The notes under the pieces were generated by a model, which was not told the origin of the DNA, did not search any database, and was given only the letters and a program-made list of their open reading frames with translations. The position numbers were made by a program, and so were the translations under genes. From positions 43,655,532-43,719,531 of the forward strand of contig NC_091300.1 in assembly GCF_038502225.1 (NCBI RefSeq): 64,000 nt of DNA, in the 5' to 3' direction. Position 1 is the stretch's first letter. Each line of letters begins with the position of its first letter. This document shows, piece after piece, positions 50,429 to 61,039 of this stretch. The DNA is from Cherax quadricarinatus (lineage: Eukaryota; Arthropoda; Malacostraca; Decapoda; Parastacidae).

Positions 50429-51453
50429 ATGAGTTATTCACGAAGAGTCTGCTTAAACAATCCCAAAGCATTTTGCTCATTTGTGGCGAATACTCTTTGC
50501 AAAAACAAAAAAATCACAGATTTTGTAAAACAAGCTTATCTTGCTTATTTTGGAATGGCGCTTGGAGAACAAGACAAGTCTTGGGCTCCACTTTTAGTAT
50601 GCAAAACTTCAGTGTGCCTATGGTGAGGAGAGAGCCAAAAAACCACCATGACGATTGTTGTTTCTGTATGGTGAACGTGAAAGGTTTCAAACGATAAAAG
50701 AAAGTCTAGTGGGAATATCCTGATTTGGAGTCAGAGATAAGATTTCGTTCGGATTTTTAACCCCGGAGGGTTAGCCACCCAGGATAACCCAAGAAAGTCA
50801 GTGCGTCATCGAGGACTGTCTAACTTATTTCCATTGGGGTCCTTAATCTTGTCCCCCAGGATGCGACCCACACCAGTCGACTAACACCCAGGTACCTATT
50901 TGCTGCTAGGTGAACAGGACAATAGGTGTAAGGAAACGTGTCAGAATTTCCACCCGCCGGGAATCGAACCCGGGCCCTCCGTGTGTGAAGCGGGAGTTTT
51001 AGCCACCAGACCACCGGGCCACACAGCAATGACGTTCCCATACTAGTGTTTACAACACTGCCTGACCTTCCATTGTCAGATGTTGAAGAAATTCAGGGTT
51101 TAGGATCTAACATGGGTGATAGTTTTGGAAGTGAATATGAAGTAAACATTTCAACACCCCAGTAGTTCTCCCAAGAAGAACTCAATGGCCTGAAACGCGA
51201 CCACAGTCTGTCAAAGCAAGCATTTGAACTTTTAGCATCCAGACTAAAAGAAAAGAACTATCTACAACAAGAAGTTACAAAAACAGTTATCATACAAGAA
51301 GTTGAACTCCTTCCTTACTTCAGCCAAAATGAAGAACTTGTACACTCCAATAACATCCCTGGACTTCGAATGAGACTTGAATATCGACCAGGAGATTGGC
51401 GGCTGCTCATAGACAGCTCCATTAGAAGCTTGAACTGTCTTATTGCACAACGG
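50429..51453 (+). pseudogene. Arthropod multi-copy orphan protein, broken copy
   Basis: From ATG 50429 (MSYSRRVCLNNPKAFCSF) through FVKQAYLAYFGMALGEQDKS to CKTSV, then a deletion, MVRREPKNHHDDCCFCMVNV in another frame, a SINE (50759-51022) and TLPDLPLSDVEEIQGLGSNM, FSQEELNGLKRDHSLSKQAF, YRPGDWRLLIDSSIRSLN. I recognise this from an uncharacterised protein present in many copies in arthropod genomes; its function is unknown to me. Paired Cys (CxxC-like) suggest zinc binding. Frameshifts, a TAG and the SINE make it non-functional. It is antisense to, and inside an intron of, the esterase gene. Confidence 0.65.
50759..51022 (-). mobile_element. tRNA-derived SINE, full-length type
   Basis: The minus strand begins with a tRNA-like head GGCCCGGTGGTCTGGTGGC, TTCACAC (CAC anticodon position, Val-like) and B box GGGTTCGATTCC. 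The body reads CCTGTTCACCTAGCAGCAAA and GACTGGTGTGGGTCGCATCC, and it ends GGTGGCTAACCCTCCGGGG. The head suggests pol III transcription. It is inserted in the orphan-protein pseudogene. A fragment lies at 18024-18162. Confidence 0.85.
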
Positions 51454-51929
51454 TAACCAATAAGCATCTCTTCCAATTGCTCACTCAACAAAACTGTGCT
51501 GATGACCAACACAGAAGAAAATCGTACATCGTTTTCATATGCAGTAATTAGTGGTATCTTAATTATCTTACTATGTTAATCTGTTCTTATATAGAATGAA
51601 GTGCTAGTATGTATTACATGATTTGACTTTTGCATAATCTAAAAAGTAATTTCAATGTGATTTGTAAGAAAGCCTCTCCTGATCAATATATTTTTCACAT
51701 CTTTTATATTTTTCAATGGGATACCAAATTTATAAAAACTTTAACTAATCAAGCCAAACCGATGACATATTTGGAATCAGCACCACAAACTGACCCTAAA
51801 ATCGGTGTAATATCATTGGCCAGAAAATGAGTGTTGACCGCTGAGCCAATTTATGTATGCACCGGATATGATGACATGACAGCCAGACGGTGCCTCAACC
51901 GAAATACCTATAACCCTCAGTCAATTTAT

Positions 51930-53065
51930 CTCTCACCTTCGATACCAAGACAAATGAACTGAAAGAGTAACTATTTTCAAGAAAAACAGTAGCTCGAATG
52001 TTAGTAACTACAGACTTAGCATAATCATATCCAAAATGCTAAAGAGCAGTGTATTACTATTAAGGTTTCAGAATGTCGCTTTCTGAAGAGTTATATTCTT
52101 GTATAACTTGAAGGCTGTATACGAACTCCAAGTTAGAAAGGAGATTTTACAGGCTTAAACTTCGCACAATAAACCATGATCCATTAAGTAAAAATGGCAT
52201 CAGTATGAACTCTGTAAACTGGTTCAAGTTTACCTCAACAAGAGGAAACAAACTCTAAAAGTTATAGAATTGAAACCCTTGCCGATAACAAGGTAGTATC
52301 TGAGCTTGTTAGTTACATGTCCATTAGTGTTAATGGATACTTCTACTGTATGCAGCTGAGAACACTCTTTGGTATCAGGGAAAGACCCAAAAGATATAGC
52401 TCAGGAATTACCACTGAACTGGATGATGGTTATTAGATAAACTATCAGAGGACTGTGACAAAAGAAAAGCTATATTATTTGGTTCAAAATGCAAGTTAAA
52501 GTTAATTTTAAAGAAGTGTTGCGCAGAACCTACCTCAAGAACAACATTTGTTGAGCATCTTTCTGGAAAAATCCCTTGATACTCTCACTTCAGTAAATTA
52601 ATCGTTCAGAACGTAGTAAAGAAAGCAGGAAATACCACGTTCAAGTTCCTCTACAGAGGCACATTGACTACCAGCACGAGACGCCTTGTGTCTGGCTCTT
52701 ACGCAAGGCCGCATTACTCCTGTTTTTCAGATTACAAATTATACAAAATAAAGTGGGATTCTTCCTGCACTTAGGTTAAAGAGAACATATAAGACAACTG
52801 AACTCCAGAAACTGGGCATGCTAAAAGCAGCAGATTAACTAAAGCATCTGAAACTAAACAGTGCACACAAAACTACCAACAACCACTGTCCAGAAAACCT
52901 TTTAGAAATTTTAGAAACAAAACATTGTACTCTGGGAAGTGTACACAATTCTGTAGTATGCACAGGTGGTGGCCAGGCCTCAAACACTTACTATCAAGCG
53001 ATAATGAACTGGAATAAGTTACATTACCATGTCTTAGCCAATCTATGCAAGTATCAGCGAAAGAA
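51930..53065 (+). mobile_element. Very degenerate jockey/L2-like LINE, plus strand
   Basis: Translations in shifting frames give VTIFKKNSSSNVSNYRLSII, GISMNSVNWFKF, KSYIIWFKMQVKV and ASNTYYQAIMNWNKLHYHV, matching in order the RT motifs for YRPISIL, the NWFKSYL region, the ILFGSK region and the C-terminal NWNSLP block. Stops are everywhere. It is much older than the other LINE copies. Confidence 0.55.
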
Positions 53066-54107
53066 TACTTAAAGAATGAAGCTGCGGAAAGGGAGGAAAA
53101 TGATTTTTCAACATTTTTAAATCGGATGATCTGGAAATGTAAATTTTCTTGAGTATAAAATATGTTTCACTTGAATCTGTTTACTTCCAAAGCAGACTTA
53201 AATAAAATAAAAAATTGCCTTATAATAAAGTTTAGCAACTTAACTAAATGTGACAGCTGCCTTGATCTCATCTTCACCTCTTCTGTCCTTTGATTCTGTG
53301 GACGTTGACATATAATTATTTATTGAAATCAAGTTCTCTAAAGATTAAACATTGCATTTGAAAATTTTAATGGGTATTTTAAATACCACGAAGAAATTGT
53401 TGATGATATTTTGAGAAATTAATCTGAGTATGAATAAGAGCTATTACTCCGAGACTTCATAACCATGGGTATTTATGGGAAGAGATTTTTCTCAAGGCTT
53501 TGGGAAAATTACAATAATAATTCTTAGACAATCTTACAGCCATCTCTGTCCAAATTCTTCGAAGACAATATTCCTATGCGATTCTTCAAGAATATAAGAT
53601 AAAAGCATTCGAAGTAACCGCCAGAGTCCATTTAGCCTCAATATCACACTCCAAGATAAAAACATCCAGCAACCTGCATGACTGATGTACTCAAATGGAA
53701 GCAGTTGAAGCAATCTTAGATCATTAGAGCATTGATTAAAAGTTGGGTGCGCATGAACCTGTGTCATAGAGAAAACAATCTACTCTAAACCCCTCAGAAG
53801 AGACTGAATCGTACCAAGGTTTAAGTTTGACAACCATCCAACTGCGCTAAACTGAGTTTATATCGTGTCATCATCTTCAGGCGCCCGAGACTTCCGGACG
53901 CTTATGGTAAAACAAAATACAACCAACACCGTGTTAAATCATGCAAGAAATGAAGTGACTTTTCCTTTCCTTCATTTTTTCCTTGAATTTATTTATATAT
54001 AAATTAGCCCCTATGTTTAAGATCAAAATAATACTGAATAGTCTAAATAAAAGTTTTTTTTTTGTTTACTAAAGTAAGAAGAGCGACCAAGCGACCAAAA
54101 GACTTAC
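53066..54107 (-). other. Intron sequence, no feature recognised
   Basis: AT-rich with a 77-codon minus frame (53534-53767) that I cannot match. A few TAAAATAAAATAAAAA stretches. Confidence 0.4.
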
Positions 54108-54258
54108 GGTAAGCGATGATGAGGCCTTCATGAGCCGTGGTACCAGAGAGGATGTCCACGGGGTTATACTGACGGTCTCTTAGTAGTAGCGCTGGGTGAG
54201 CCGGGAGGAAGTCTCCGTCCACACGTGGTCCCAGTGGAAGGGGCAGAAAGCTCCATTC
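54108..54258 (-). CDS. Carboxylesterase-like gene, exon b (151 bp)
   Basis: Preceded by CCTCACTAG and followed by GTAAGTCTTT on the minus strand. It starts in phase 0 and ends with one base over. It reads EWSFLPLPLGPRVDGDFLPA, then HPALLLRDRQYNPVDILSGT and TAHEGLIIAY. The GPRVDGDFLP block and the following SGT.xHEG motif are typical of type-B carboxylesterases and relatives (cholinesterase, neuroligin); the Glu of HEG fits the catalytic acid. The family hydrolyses carboxylic esters, while some members are adhesion proteins without activity. The nucleophile Ser lies in an upstream exon outside the window. Confidence 0.85.
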
Positions 54259-57013
54259 CTAGTGAGGAAAAACTACAGTTCATTATACCCATTTCTTTAA
54301 TATCTCCTCCAAATTCAACACCGTGCGTGGGACTAGCAATGCTTGAAGGGATTACCATATTACCCACACTGCCAGATGTAAGCCGAATGTTCATTTCACT
54401 AATATTGGTTAATTATAGGTATATATGAGGTTATGTTAACCTAGATTGTAATTACTTTTATTGGATTAAATAAGGCAGAAATAAAACCTGTATTGCATGC
54501 AAAATTGCCGTCCTATATTTGAGAGAGACGGCATTATCAATTCAGATACTTTCGAAGACCTTATAGCATTTGGTCATCGAAATATTTGAAGGATCTGAAT
54601 GTGATTTTAGTATGTTATGCACTGGAACATTCTAAAACCTTTTTACACATTTAACTTTTGGCTTATCTTTCCTATTTTTTCCTTAACTTTTGAGAGCAAG
54701 TTCAAGCAGTCATTATTCCTACTTACGAGCGAAGGCGAATGACTGGGAAACTCTCTCCTTAAATCTTGAACTATACTGGTTCACATCTCAACTAACTCCG
54801 GGTTGGAAAAGAGTTGATGCTATATGACTGGTTATTTGAGGATGACAAAAAAGTAGGTCTATGGGTTCGAGACAAGGTTAAAAATTTCCTGTGCCCTGAT
54901 TGGGTTCTGGAGACTCAAATTAGGCCAATCCCATGTGAGGGTAGCAGAACGATTAAAAGTTTATTAATTAAAGGTCATATCTGTGTCCTAGAAAAAAGTG
55001 CAAATTTGTTTCATGAAGTAACTTTTTTATTGCCAAGGAGAACATATTTTTATTTTGACTATACGTCTGCGAAAATAAGATATATTAACAATATGTTAGG
55101 AAGAACAGGTTAGATAGCTAAGTGAGTTTTGGTGCACTATGGGTACTATGTTTTTCCTGTGAATATATCTATCCATGTGTGATAATACAAAAATAATTTA
55201 ACAAAATCTGGCTTGTTTGACCAACCTGTTTATAAAGCACAACGTAATCTATAACATTTGTGACAATATTAGTAATTAAGAAGAATATCTCACGAGAAAA
55301 CAGTGAAGTCAAATGAAAGGATGAATGTGGTTTATAACCGCAGTGGAAGTGTGGAAGTAAGAGTGAGTGTTTTAAGTTCACATTATGGTGAGAAAGGCCG
55401 AGAGAGGAATTTCAGTGTCATTAGATAAATCTGGTTACTAAAGCAATAGCTTTAAGCGATAGTTTCCTTTTTTATTTTCTACCAATATAATGCAGTAGTA
55501 AAGAATATTCTACTTTTTACAATAGCATTAAGAATCTACAACTTTTACTTTATTTCATATAAATTATGTCAAGTGGAATCAATAAAACAATGAAATCTTT
55601 AACAGAATGAGGTCCCACCAGAATTTCAAATTTCTTGCACTGCTACTTTCTTCAAAATTCGGATGAATCTTTTTGCCGTCGTTTGCTTTTTCTGAAGTAA
55701 TTAAATAACTGAATTCATTATAAAAATTGATTTTATTCACATCTAAGTCATCAGATTTTTGCCTTCATTTCGAAATGCAGTGTATGGGCAGTCATATATG
55801 GAACATTTTAATTTCTGGCTAGTGCGAAAGTCATCTTTCTCTGTTGATATAAGTTTAAATTTTAGCATTTTCTCCAATTTAATTGTGAATACCATAAATG
55901 ACCCTGATTCATTTATAAAAACAAAAATATTATCTCCCAGGTTAGGAGAATTTTTTCGTGCAAGACACAAATTTAGTGAAATGTTGATCATGAATCCTTT
56001 GAATATGTTTTTCTTTTTTCAAGACTGTTCTACGTCACTCAACTCATCGCTCATCTTTAATTTTGCTCTCAGTAAGTCAGTGAATCTGTCCACATTGTCT
56101 ATATTTTATGCAACATACGACAAAATAAATCGCGCAACTATAACTTTATTTGCTAATAATTCATGCTATCATATTTAAGTAATTTAGTATCCCAATAGCC
56201 TAATAAAACCATTCTCAGTTTTTCCTTAAAACGTGAAATATTTTTCATAGTGCCTCCAGTAACTGTTCATTTTTTAAATATAAGTCGTCTGTATCAGTAG
56301 AATGTTGATTTTTGGAGAGGATATAAACTGACGCTCGTTCTCTCTCACATTTAAAAAAAAATATTTAAGCTTAAGACAAATTTCTCCTTGTGTTAATATA
56401 AATAACAAGGCCACTTAAAGACTTATTATTCATATGAAAAAGCAGTATGAACATTTATCTGATTAGCACACAAGGCATGATGTATAACAATTTTCGAAAT
56501 ACTTTAAACGGAATAAATTTACATTAACATTGTCAAACTTCTGGAATTTTTTTTACGATATATTCGATAGACACTAAGGCATTTTTTCAAACTTCATAGC
56601 AAGATGAGAATCTAAAATCTTCCTTCGTCCTAAGATCTGCCAGTAGCAGTAGTTATTAACCAATATTGATGTAAAATACTTAATACCTCCAACGAGGTAT
56701 TATGTAAGAGTTGGCATGTCACCCATCTTGGCCATTTGTTATGCACTTCAGTATTCCGCTGTTCAATACAAGTGAATCTAGGAAACTTACAGAAAACCAA
56801 AAGAATTTAGTTTTGTTGTTAGATTTCATCATTCAGAAATTACACAAGTAAACTCGTTAGAAAACCATAGATTCTGGAGAACTAATTGAAACTAAAGGTT
56901 CAAGCCTATAGGCTGCATAATGTTTACGGGAGGAGCCCCTAATCTTTGTAAATAAATCATGTGCCTAGTAAAAGATAGAAATCACGCAAACAGTACAAAG
57001 ATATTGAACTTAC
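54259..57013 (-). other. 2.8 kb intron between esterase exons a and b
   Basis: Mostly repeat-free AT-rich DNA. It contains plus frames at 54814-55113 (YDWLFEDDKKVGLWVRDK...) and 55759-56178 that I cannot match to a family. No splice sites support them. Confidence 0.5.
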
Positions 57014-57207
57014 AAAGAAATCTTGGATAGTTGCTGTCAGCTCATGTGCGTCGAGTGTTTGTAGACAGGCAAGGAGATGTGTGCTTCCATACCTTGTGTC
57101 ACAGCCCAGGGATCCTCCGACCCGCTCAGCTATCTCTCGGTGACGATTTCCCAAGGCGAATGGTGCCAGGGCTACACCGGACTGAATGATTGCACGACTG
57201 AACAGAC
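57014..57207 (-). CDS. Carboxylesterase-like gene, exon a (194 bp)
   Basis: Preceded by ATACTTATCTATAG and followed by GTAAGTTCAA on the minus strand. Two leading bases complete a Gly codon, then 64 codons read LFSRAIIQSGVALAPFALGN, HREIAERVGGSLGC, LLACLQTLDAHELTATIQDF. The (G)LFxRAIxQSG block sits just after the nucleophile elbow in type-B carboxylesterases, and the Cys pair (GC...AC) matches the family disulphide. It ends in phase 0, matching exon b. Upstream exons, signal peptide and Ser lie beyond 57207 and were not found before 64000. Confidence 0.9.
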
Positions 57208-57258
57208 CTATAGATAAGTATACTGGACAGATCAGAGAATATTTATAAGTATTGATAG

Positions 57259-57261
<3 letters not shown>

Positions 57262-57330
<69 letters not shown>
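57262..57330. repeat. TA microsatellite, left of RTE copy 5
   Basis: About 34 TA units directly before the RTE 5' end; a partner array follows its 3' end. Confidence 0.95.
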
Positions 57331-57333
<3 letters not shown>

Positions 57334-57414
57334 GGTAGTAGGTTGGTAGACAGCAACCACCCAGGGAAGTACTACCGTCCTGCCAGATGACTGTGAAACA
57401 GAAACCTGAAACTG
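57334..57414 (+). ncRNA. Candidate HDV-like self-cleaving ribozyme at RTE 5' end
   Basis: Same pairing as at 19442: GGTAGTA with TACTACC (57370-57376) and AGGTT with AACCT about 70 bases in. The sequence is conserved with copy 3 and, with one change in the P2-like part, copy 1. Confidence 0.35.
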
Positions 57415-57749
57415 TTTTGCATGATGGTAAGATTGCTGGTTTCTTTTTCTGTCTCATAAACACGCTAGATAACAGGGATATCTTGTTACTCCTACTTACA
57501 CTTTGGTCACACTTCACAGACACGCACATGCATATATATATATACATACATCTAGGTTTTTCTCTTTTTTTTCTAAATAGCTCTTGTTCTTCTTTATTTC
57601 TTCTATTGTCCATGGGAAAGTGGAAAAGAATCTTTCCTCCGTAAGCCATGCGTGTCGTATGAGGCGACTAAAATGCCGGGAGCAATGGGCTAGTAACCCC
57701 TTCTCCTGTAAACATTTACTAAAAAAGAGAAGAAGAAAAGCTTTATAAA

Positions 57750-60610
57750 ACTTGGATGCTTGAATGTGCGTGGATGTAGTGCGGATGACAAGAAACAGAT
57801 GATTGCTGATGTTATGAATGAAAAGAAGTTGGATGTCCTGGCCCTAAGCGAAACAAAGCTGAAGGGGGTAGGGGAGTTTCGGTGGGGGGAATAAATGGGA
57901 TTAAATCTGGAGTATGTGAGAGAGTTAGAGCAAAGGGAGGGGTAGCAGTAATGTTGAATGATCAGTTATGGAAGGAGAAAAGAGAATATGAATGTGTAAA
58001 TGCAAGAATTATGTGGATTAAAGTAAAGGTTGGATGCGAGAAGTGGGTCATAATAAGCGTGTATGCACCTGGAGAAGAGAGGAATGCAGAGGAGAGAGAG
58101 AGATTTTGGGAGATGTTAAGTGAATGTATAGGAGCCTTTGAACCAAGTGAGAGAGTAATTGTGGTAGGGGACCTAAATGCTAAAGTAAGAGAAACTTTTA
58201 GAGAGGGTGTGGTAGGTAAGTTTGGGGTTCCAGGTGTAAATGATAATGGGAGCCCTTTGATTGAACTTTGTATAGAAAGGGGTTTAGTTATAGGTAATAC
58301 ATATTTTAAGAAAAAGAGGATAAATAAATATACAAGATATGATGTAGGGCGAAATGACAGTAGTTTGTTGGATTATGTATTGGTAGATAAAAGACTGTTG
58401 AGTAGACTTCAGGATGTACATGTTTATAGGGGGGCCACAGATATATCAGATCACTTTCTAGTTGTAGCTACACTGAGAGTAAAAGGTAGATGGGATACAA
58501 GGAGAATAGAAGCATCAGGGAAGAGAGAGGTGAAGGTTTATAAACTAAAAGAGGAGGCAGTTAGGGAAAGATATAAACAGCTTTTGGAGGATAGATGGGC
58601 TAATGAGAGCATAGGCAATGGGGTCGAAGAGGTATGGGGTAGGTTTAAAAATGTAGTGTTAGAGTGTTCAGCAGAAGTTTGTGGTTACAGGAAAGTGGGT
58701 GCGGGAGGGAAGAGGAGCGATTGGTGGAATGATGATGTAAAGAGAGTAGTAAGGAAGAAAAAGTTAGCATATGAGAAGTTTTTACAAAGTAGAAGTGATG
58801 CAAGGAGGGAAGAGTATATGGAGAAAAAGAGAGAGGTTAAGAGAGTGGTGAAGCAATGTAAAAAGAGAGCAAATGAGAGAGTGGGTGAGATGTTATCAAC
58901 AAATTTTGTTGAAAATAAGAAAAAGTTTTAGTGAGATTAACAAGTTAAGGAAGCTTAGAGAACAAATGGATTTGTCACTTAAAAATAGGAGAGGAGAGTT
59001 ATTAAATGGAGAGTTAGAGGTATTAGGAAGATGGAGGGAATATTTTGAGGAATTGTTAAATGTTGATGAAGATAGGGAAGCTGTGATTTCGTGTATAGGG
59101 CAAGGAGGAATAACATCTTGTAGGAGTGAGGAAGAGCCAGTTGTGAGTGTGGGGGAAGTGCGTGAGGCAGTAGGTAAAATGAAAGGGGGTAAGGCAGCCG
59201 GGATTGATGGGATAAAGATAGAAATGTTAAAAGCAGGTGGGGATATAGTTTTCGAGTGGTTGGTGCAATTATTTAATAAATGTATGGAAGAGGGTAAGGT
59301 ACCTAGGGATTGGCAGAGAGCATGCATAGTTCTTTTGTATAAAGGCAAAGGGGACAAAAGAGAGTGCAAAAATTATAGGGGGATAAGTCTGTTGAGTATA
59401 CCTGGTAAAGTGTATGGTAGAGTTATTATTGAAAGAATTAAGAGTAAGACGGAGAATAGGATAGCAGATGAACAAGGAGGCTTTAGGAAAGGTAGGGGGG
59501 GGTGTGGACCAGGTGTTTACAGTGAAACATATAAGTGAACAGTATTTAGATAAGGCTAAAGAGGTCTTTGTGGCATTTATGGATTTGGAAAAGGCGTATG
59601 ACAGGGTGGATAGGGGGGCAATGTGGCAGATGTTGCAGGTGTATGGTGTAGGAGGTAGGCTACTGAAAGCAGTGAAGAGTTTTTACGAGGATAGTGAGGC
59701 TCAAGTTAGAGTATGTAGGAAAGAGGGAAATTATTTCCCAGTAAAAGTAGGCCTTAGACAAGGATGTGTGATGTCACCGTGGTTGTTTAATATATTTATA
59801 GATGGGGTTGTGAGAGAAGTAAATGCTAGGGTCTTGACAAGAGGCGTGGAGTTAAAAGATAAAGAATCACACATAAAGTGGGAGTTGTCACAGTTGCTCT
59901 TTGCTGATGACACTGTGCTCTTGGGAGATTCTGAAGAGAAGTTGCAGGGATTGGTGGATGAATTTGGTAGGGTGTGCAAAAGAAGAAAATTAAAAGTGAA
60001 TACAGGAAAGAGTAAGGTTATGAGGATAACAAAAAGATTAGGTGATGAAAGATTGGATATCAGATTGGAGGGAGAGAGTATGGAGGAGGTGAATGTATTC
60101 AGATATTTGGGAGTGGACGTGTCAGCGGATGGGTCTATGAAGGATGAGGTGAATCATAGAATTGATGAAGGGAAAAGGGTGAGTGGTGCACTTAGGAGTC
60201 TTTGGAGACAAAGAACTTTGTCCTTGGAGGCAAAGAGGGGAATGTATGAGAGTATAGTTTTACCAACGCTTTTATATGGGTGTGAAGCATGGGTGATGAA
60301 TGTTGCAGCGAGGAGAAGGCTGGAGGCAGTGGAGATGTCATGTCTGAGGGCAATGTGTGGTGTGAATATAATGCAGAGAATTCGTAGTTTGGAAGTTAGT
60401 AGAAGGTGCGGGATTACCAAAACTGTTGTCCAGAGGGCTGAGGAAGGGTTGTTGAGGTGGTTCAGACATGTAGAGAGAATGGAGCGAAACAGAATGACTT
60501 GGAGGGAGGGGGTAAAGGAGGTTTTGTGTGCGAAGGGCTTGGACTTCCAGCAGGCGTGCGTGAGCGTGTTTGATAGGAGTGAATGGAGACGAATGGTTTT
60601 TAATACTTGA
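57750..60610 (+). pseudogene. RTE ORF2 of copy 5, frameshifted
   Basis: The endonuclease begins LGCLNVRGCSADDKKQM; a lost A near 57889 shifts the frame, then 57882-58931 is open (VVGDLNAKVR, SLLDYVLVDKRL, TDISDHFLVVA). Two bases are lost near 58929 (TTTTAGTGAG instead of TTTTGGAGTGAG). RT continues (KAAGIDGI) to a G-run change near 59490, then 59510-60610 is open with VGLRQGCVMSPWLF, FADDTVLLGDS and GLLRWFRHVERM, ending FNT at the stop 60608-60610. The C-terminal deletion removes the RGRPRKGW basic segment present in copy 3. Confidence 0.9.
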
Positions 60611-60855
60611 TGTGCTGTTGGAGTGTTAGCAAAGTAACATTTATGAAGGGGTTCAGGGAAACCGGCAAGCCGGACTTGAGTCCTGGAGATGGGAAGTACA
60701 GTGCCTGCACTCTGAAGGAGGGGTGTTAATGTTGCAGTTTAAAAACTGTAGTGTAAAGCACCCTTCTGGCAAGACAGTGATGGAGTGAATGATGGTGAAA
60801 GTTTTTCTTTTTCGGGCCACCCTGCCTTGGTGGGAATCGGCCAGTGTGATAATAA

Positions 60856-60857
<2 letters not shown>

Positions 60858-60940
<83 letters not shown>
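60858..60940. repeat. TA microsatellite, right of RTE copy 5
   Basis: About 41 TA units following the LINE tail. Confidence 0.95.
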
Positions 60941-60942
<2 letters not shown>

Positions 60943-60946
<4 letters not shown>

Positions 60947-61035
60947 TGTGCCGAATTCGTAAAACTTGCAATTTTCCCATAAATAGCAACGCTCTTTTTG
61001 CCGAATAAGGCAGAAAGAGCGTTGCTATTTTAGGC
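60943..61035. mobile_element. Short hairpin repeat
   Basis: AAATAGCAACGCTCTTTTTG and its near complement CAGAAAGAGCGTTGCTATTT form a ~20 bp stem around CCGAATAAGG. It adjoins the truncated end of the CR1 copy. Probably part of a dispersed repeat; family unknown. Confidence 0.5.
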
Positions 61036-61039
61036 AAGA

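Larger units (their letters stand above)
57334..60855 (+). mobile_element. RTE-like LINE copy 5, full-length type
   Basis: Starts GGTAGTAGGTTGG at 57334 and ends with the hairpin CCACCCTGCCTTGGTGG and ATAATAAATAAATA running into TA repeats. It is very close to copy 3. About 70 bp near the C-terminus of ORF2 (after 60503) are deleted. It is flanked by TA arrays on both sides, so it probably inserted in a TA microsatellite or seeded one from its tail. Confidence 0.9.

Noticed and set aside
50940..51022. tRNA gene (Val-like) on the minus strand
   Set aside because: Followed by a SINE body that recurs at 18024-18162, and the acceptor stem does not close properly; it is a SINE head.
55759..56178. 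139-codon open frame within an esterase intron
   Set aside because: AT-rich composition, no known domain, antisense to the gene; chance frame likely.
57208..57649. Frame fusing esterase residues with RTE leader residues
   Set aside because: A consensus acceptor at 57208-57209 ends the exon; the rest is TA repeat and LINE leader.
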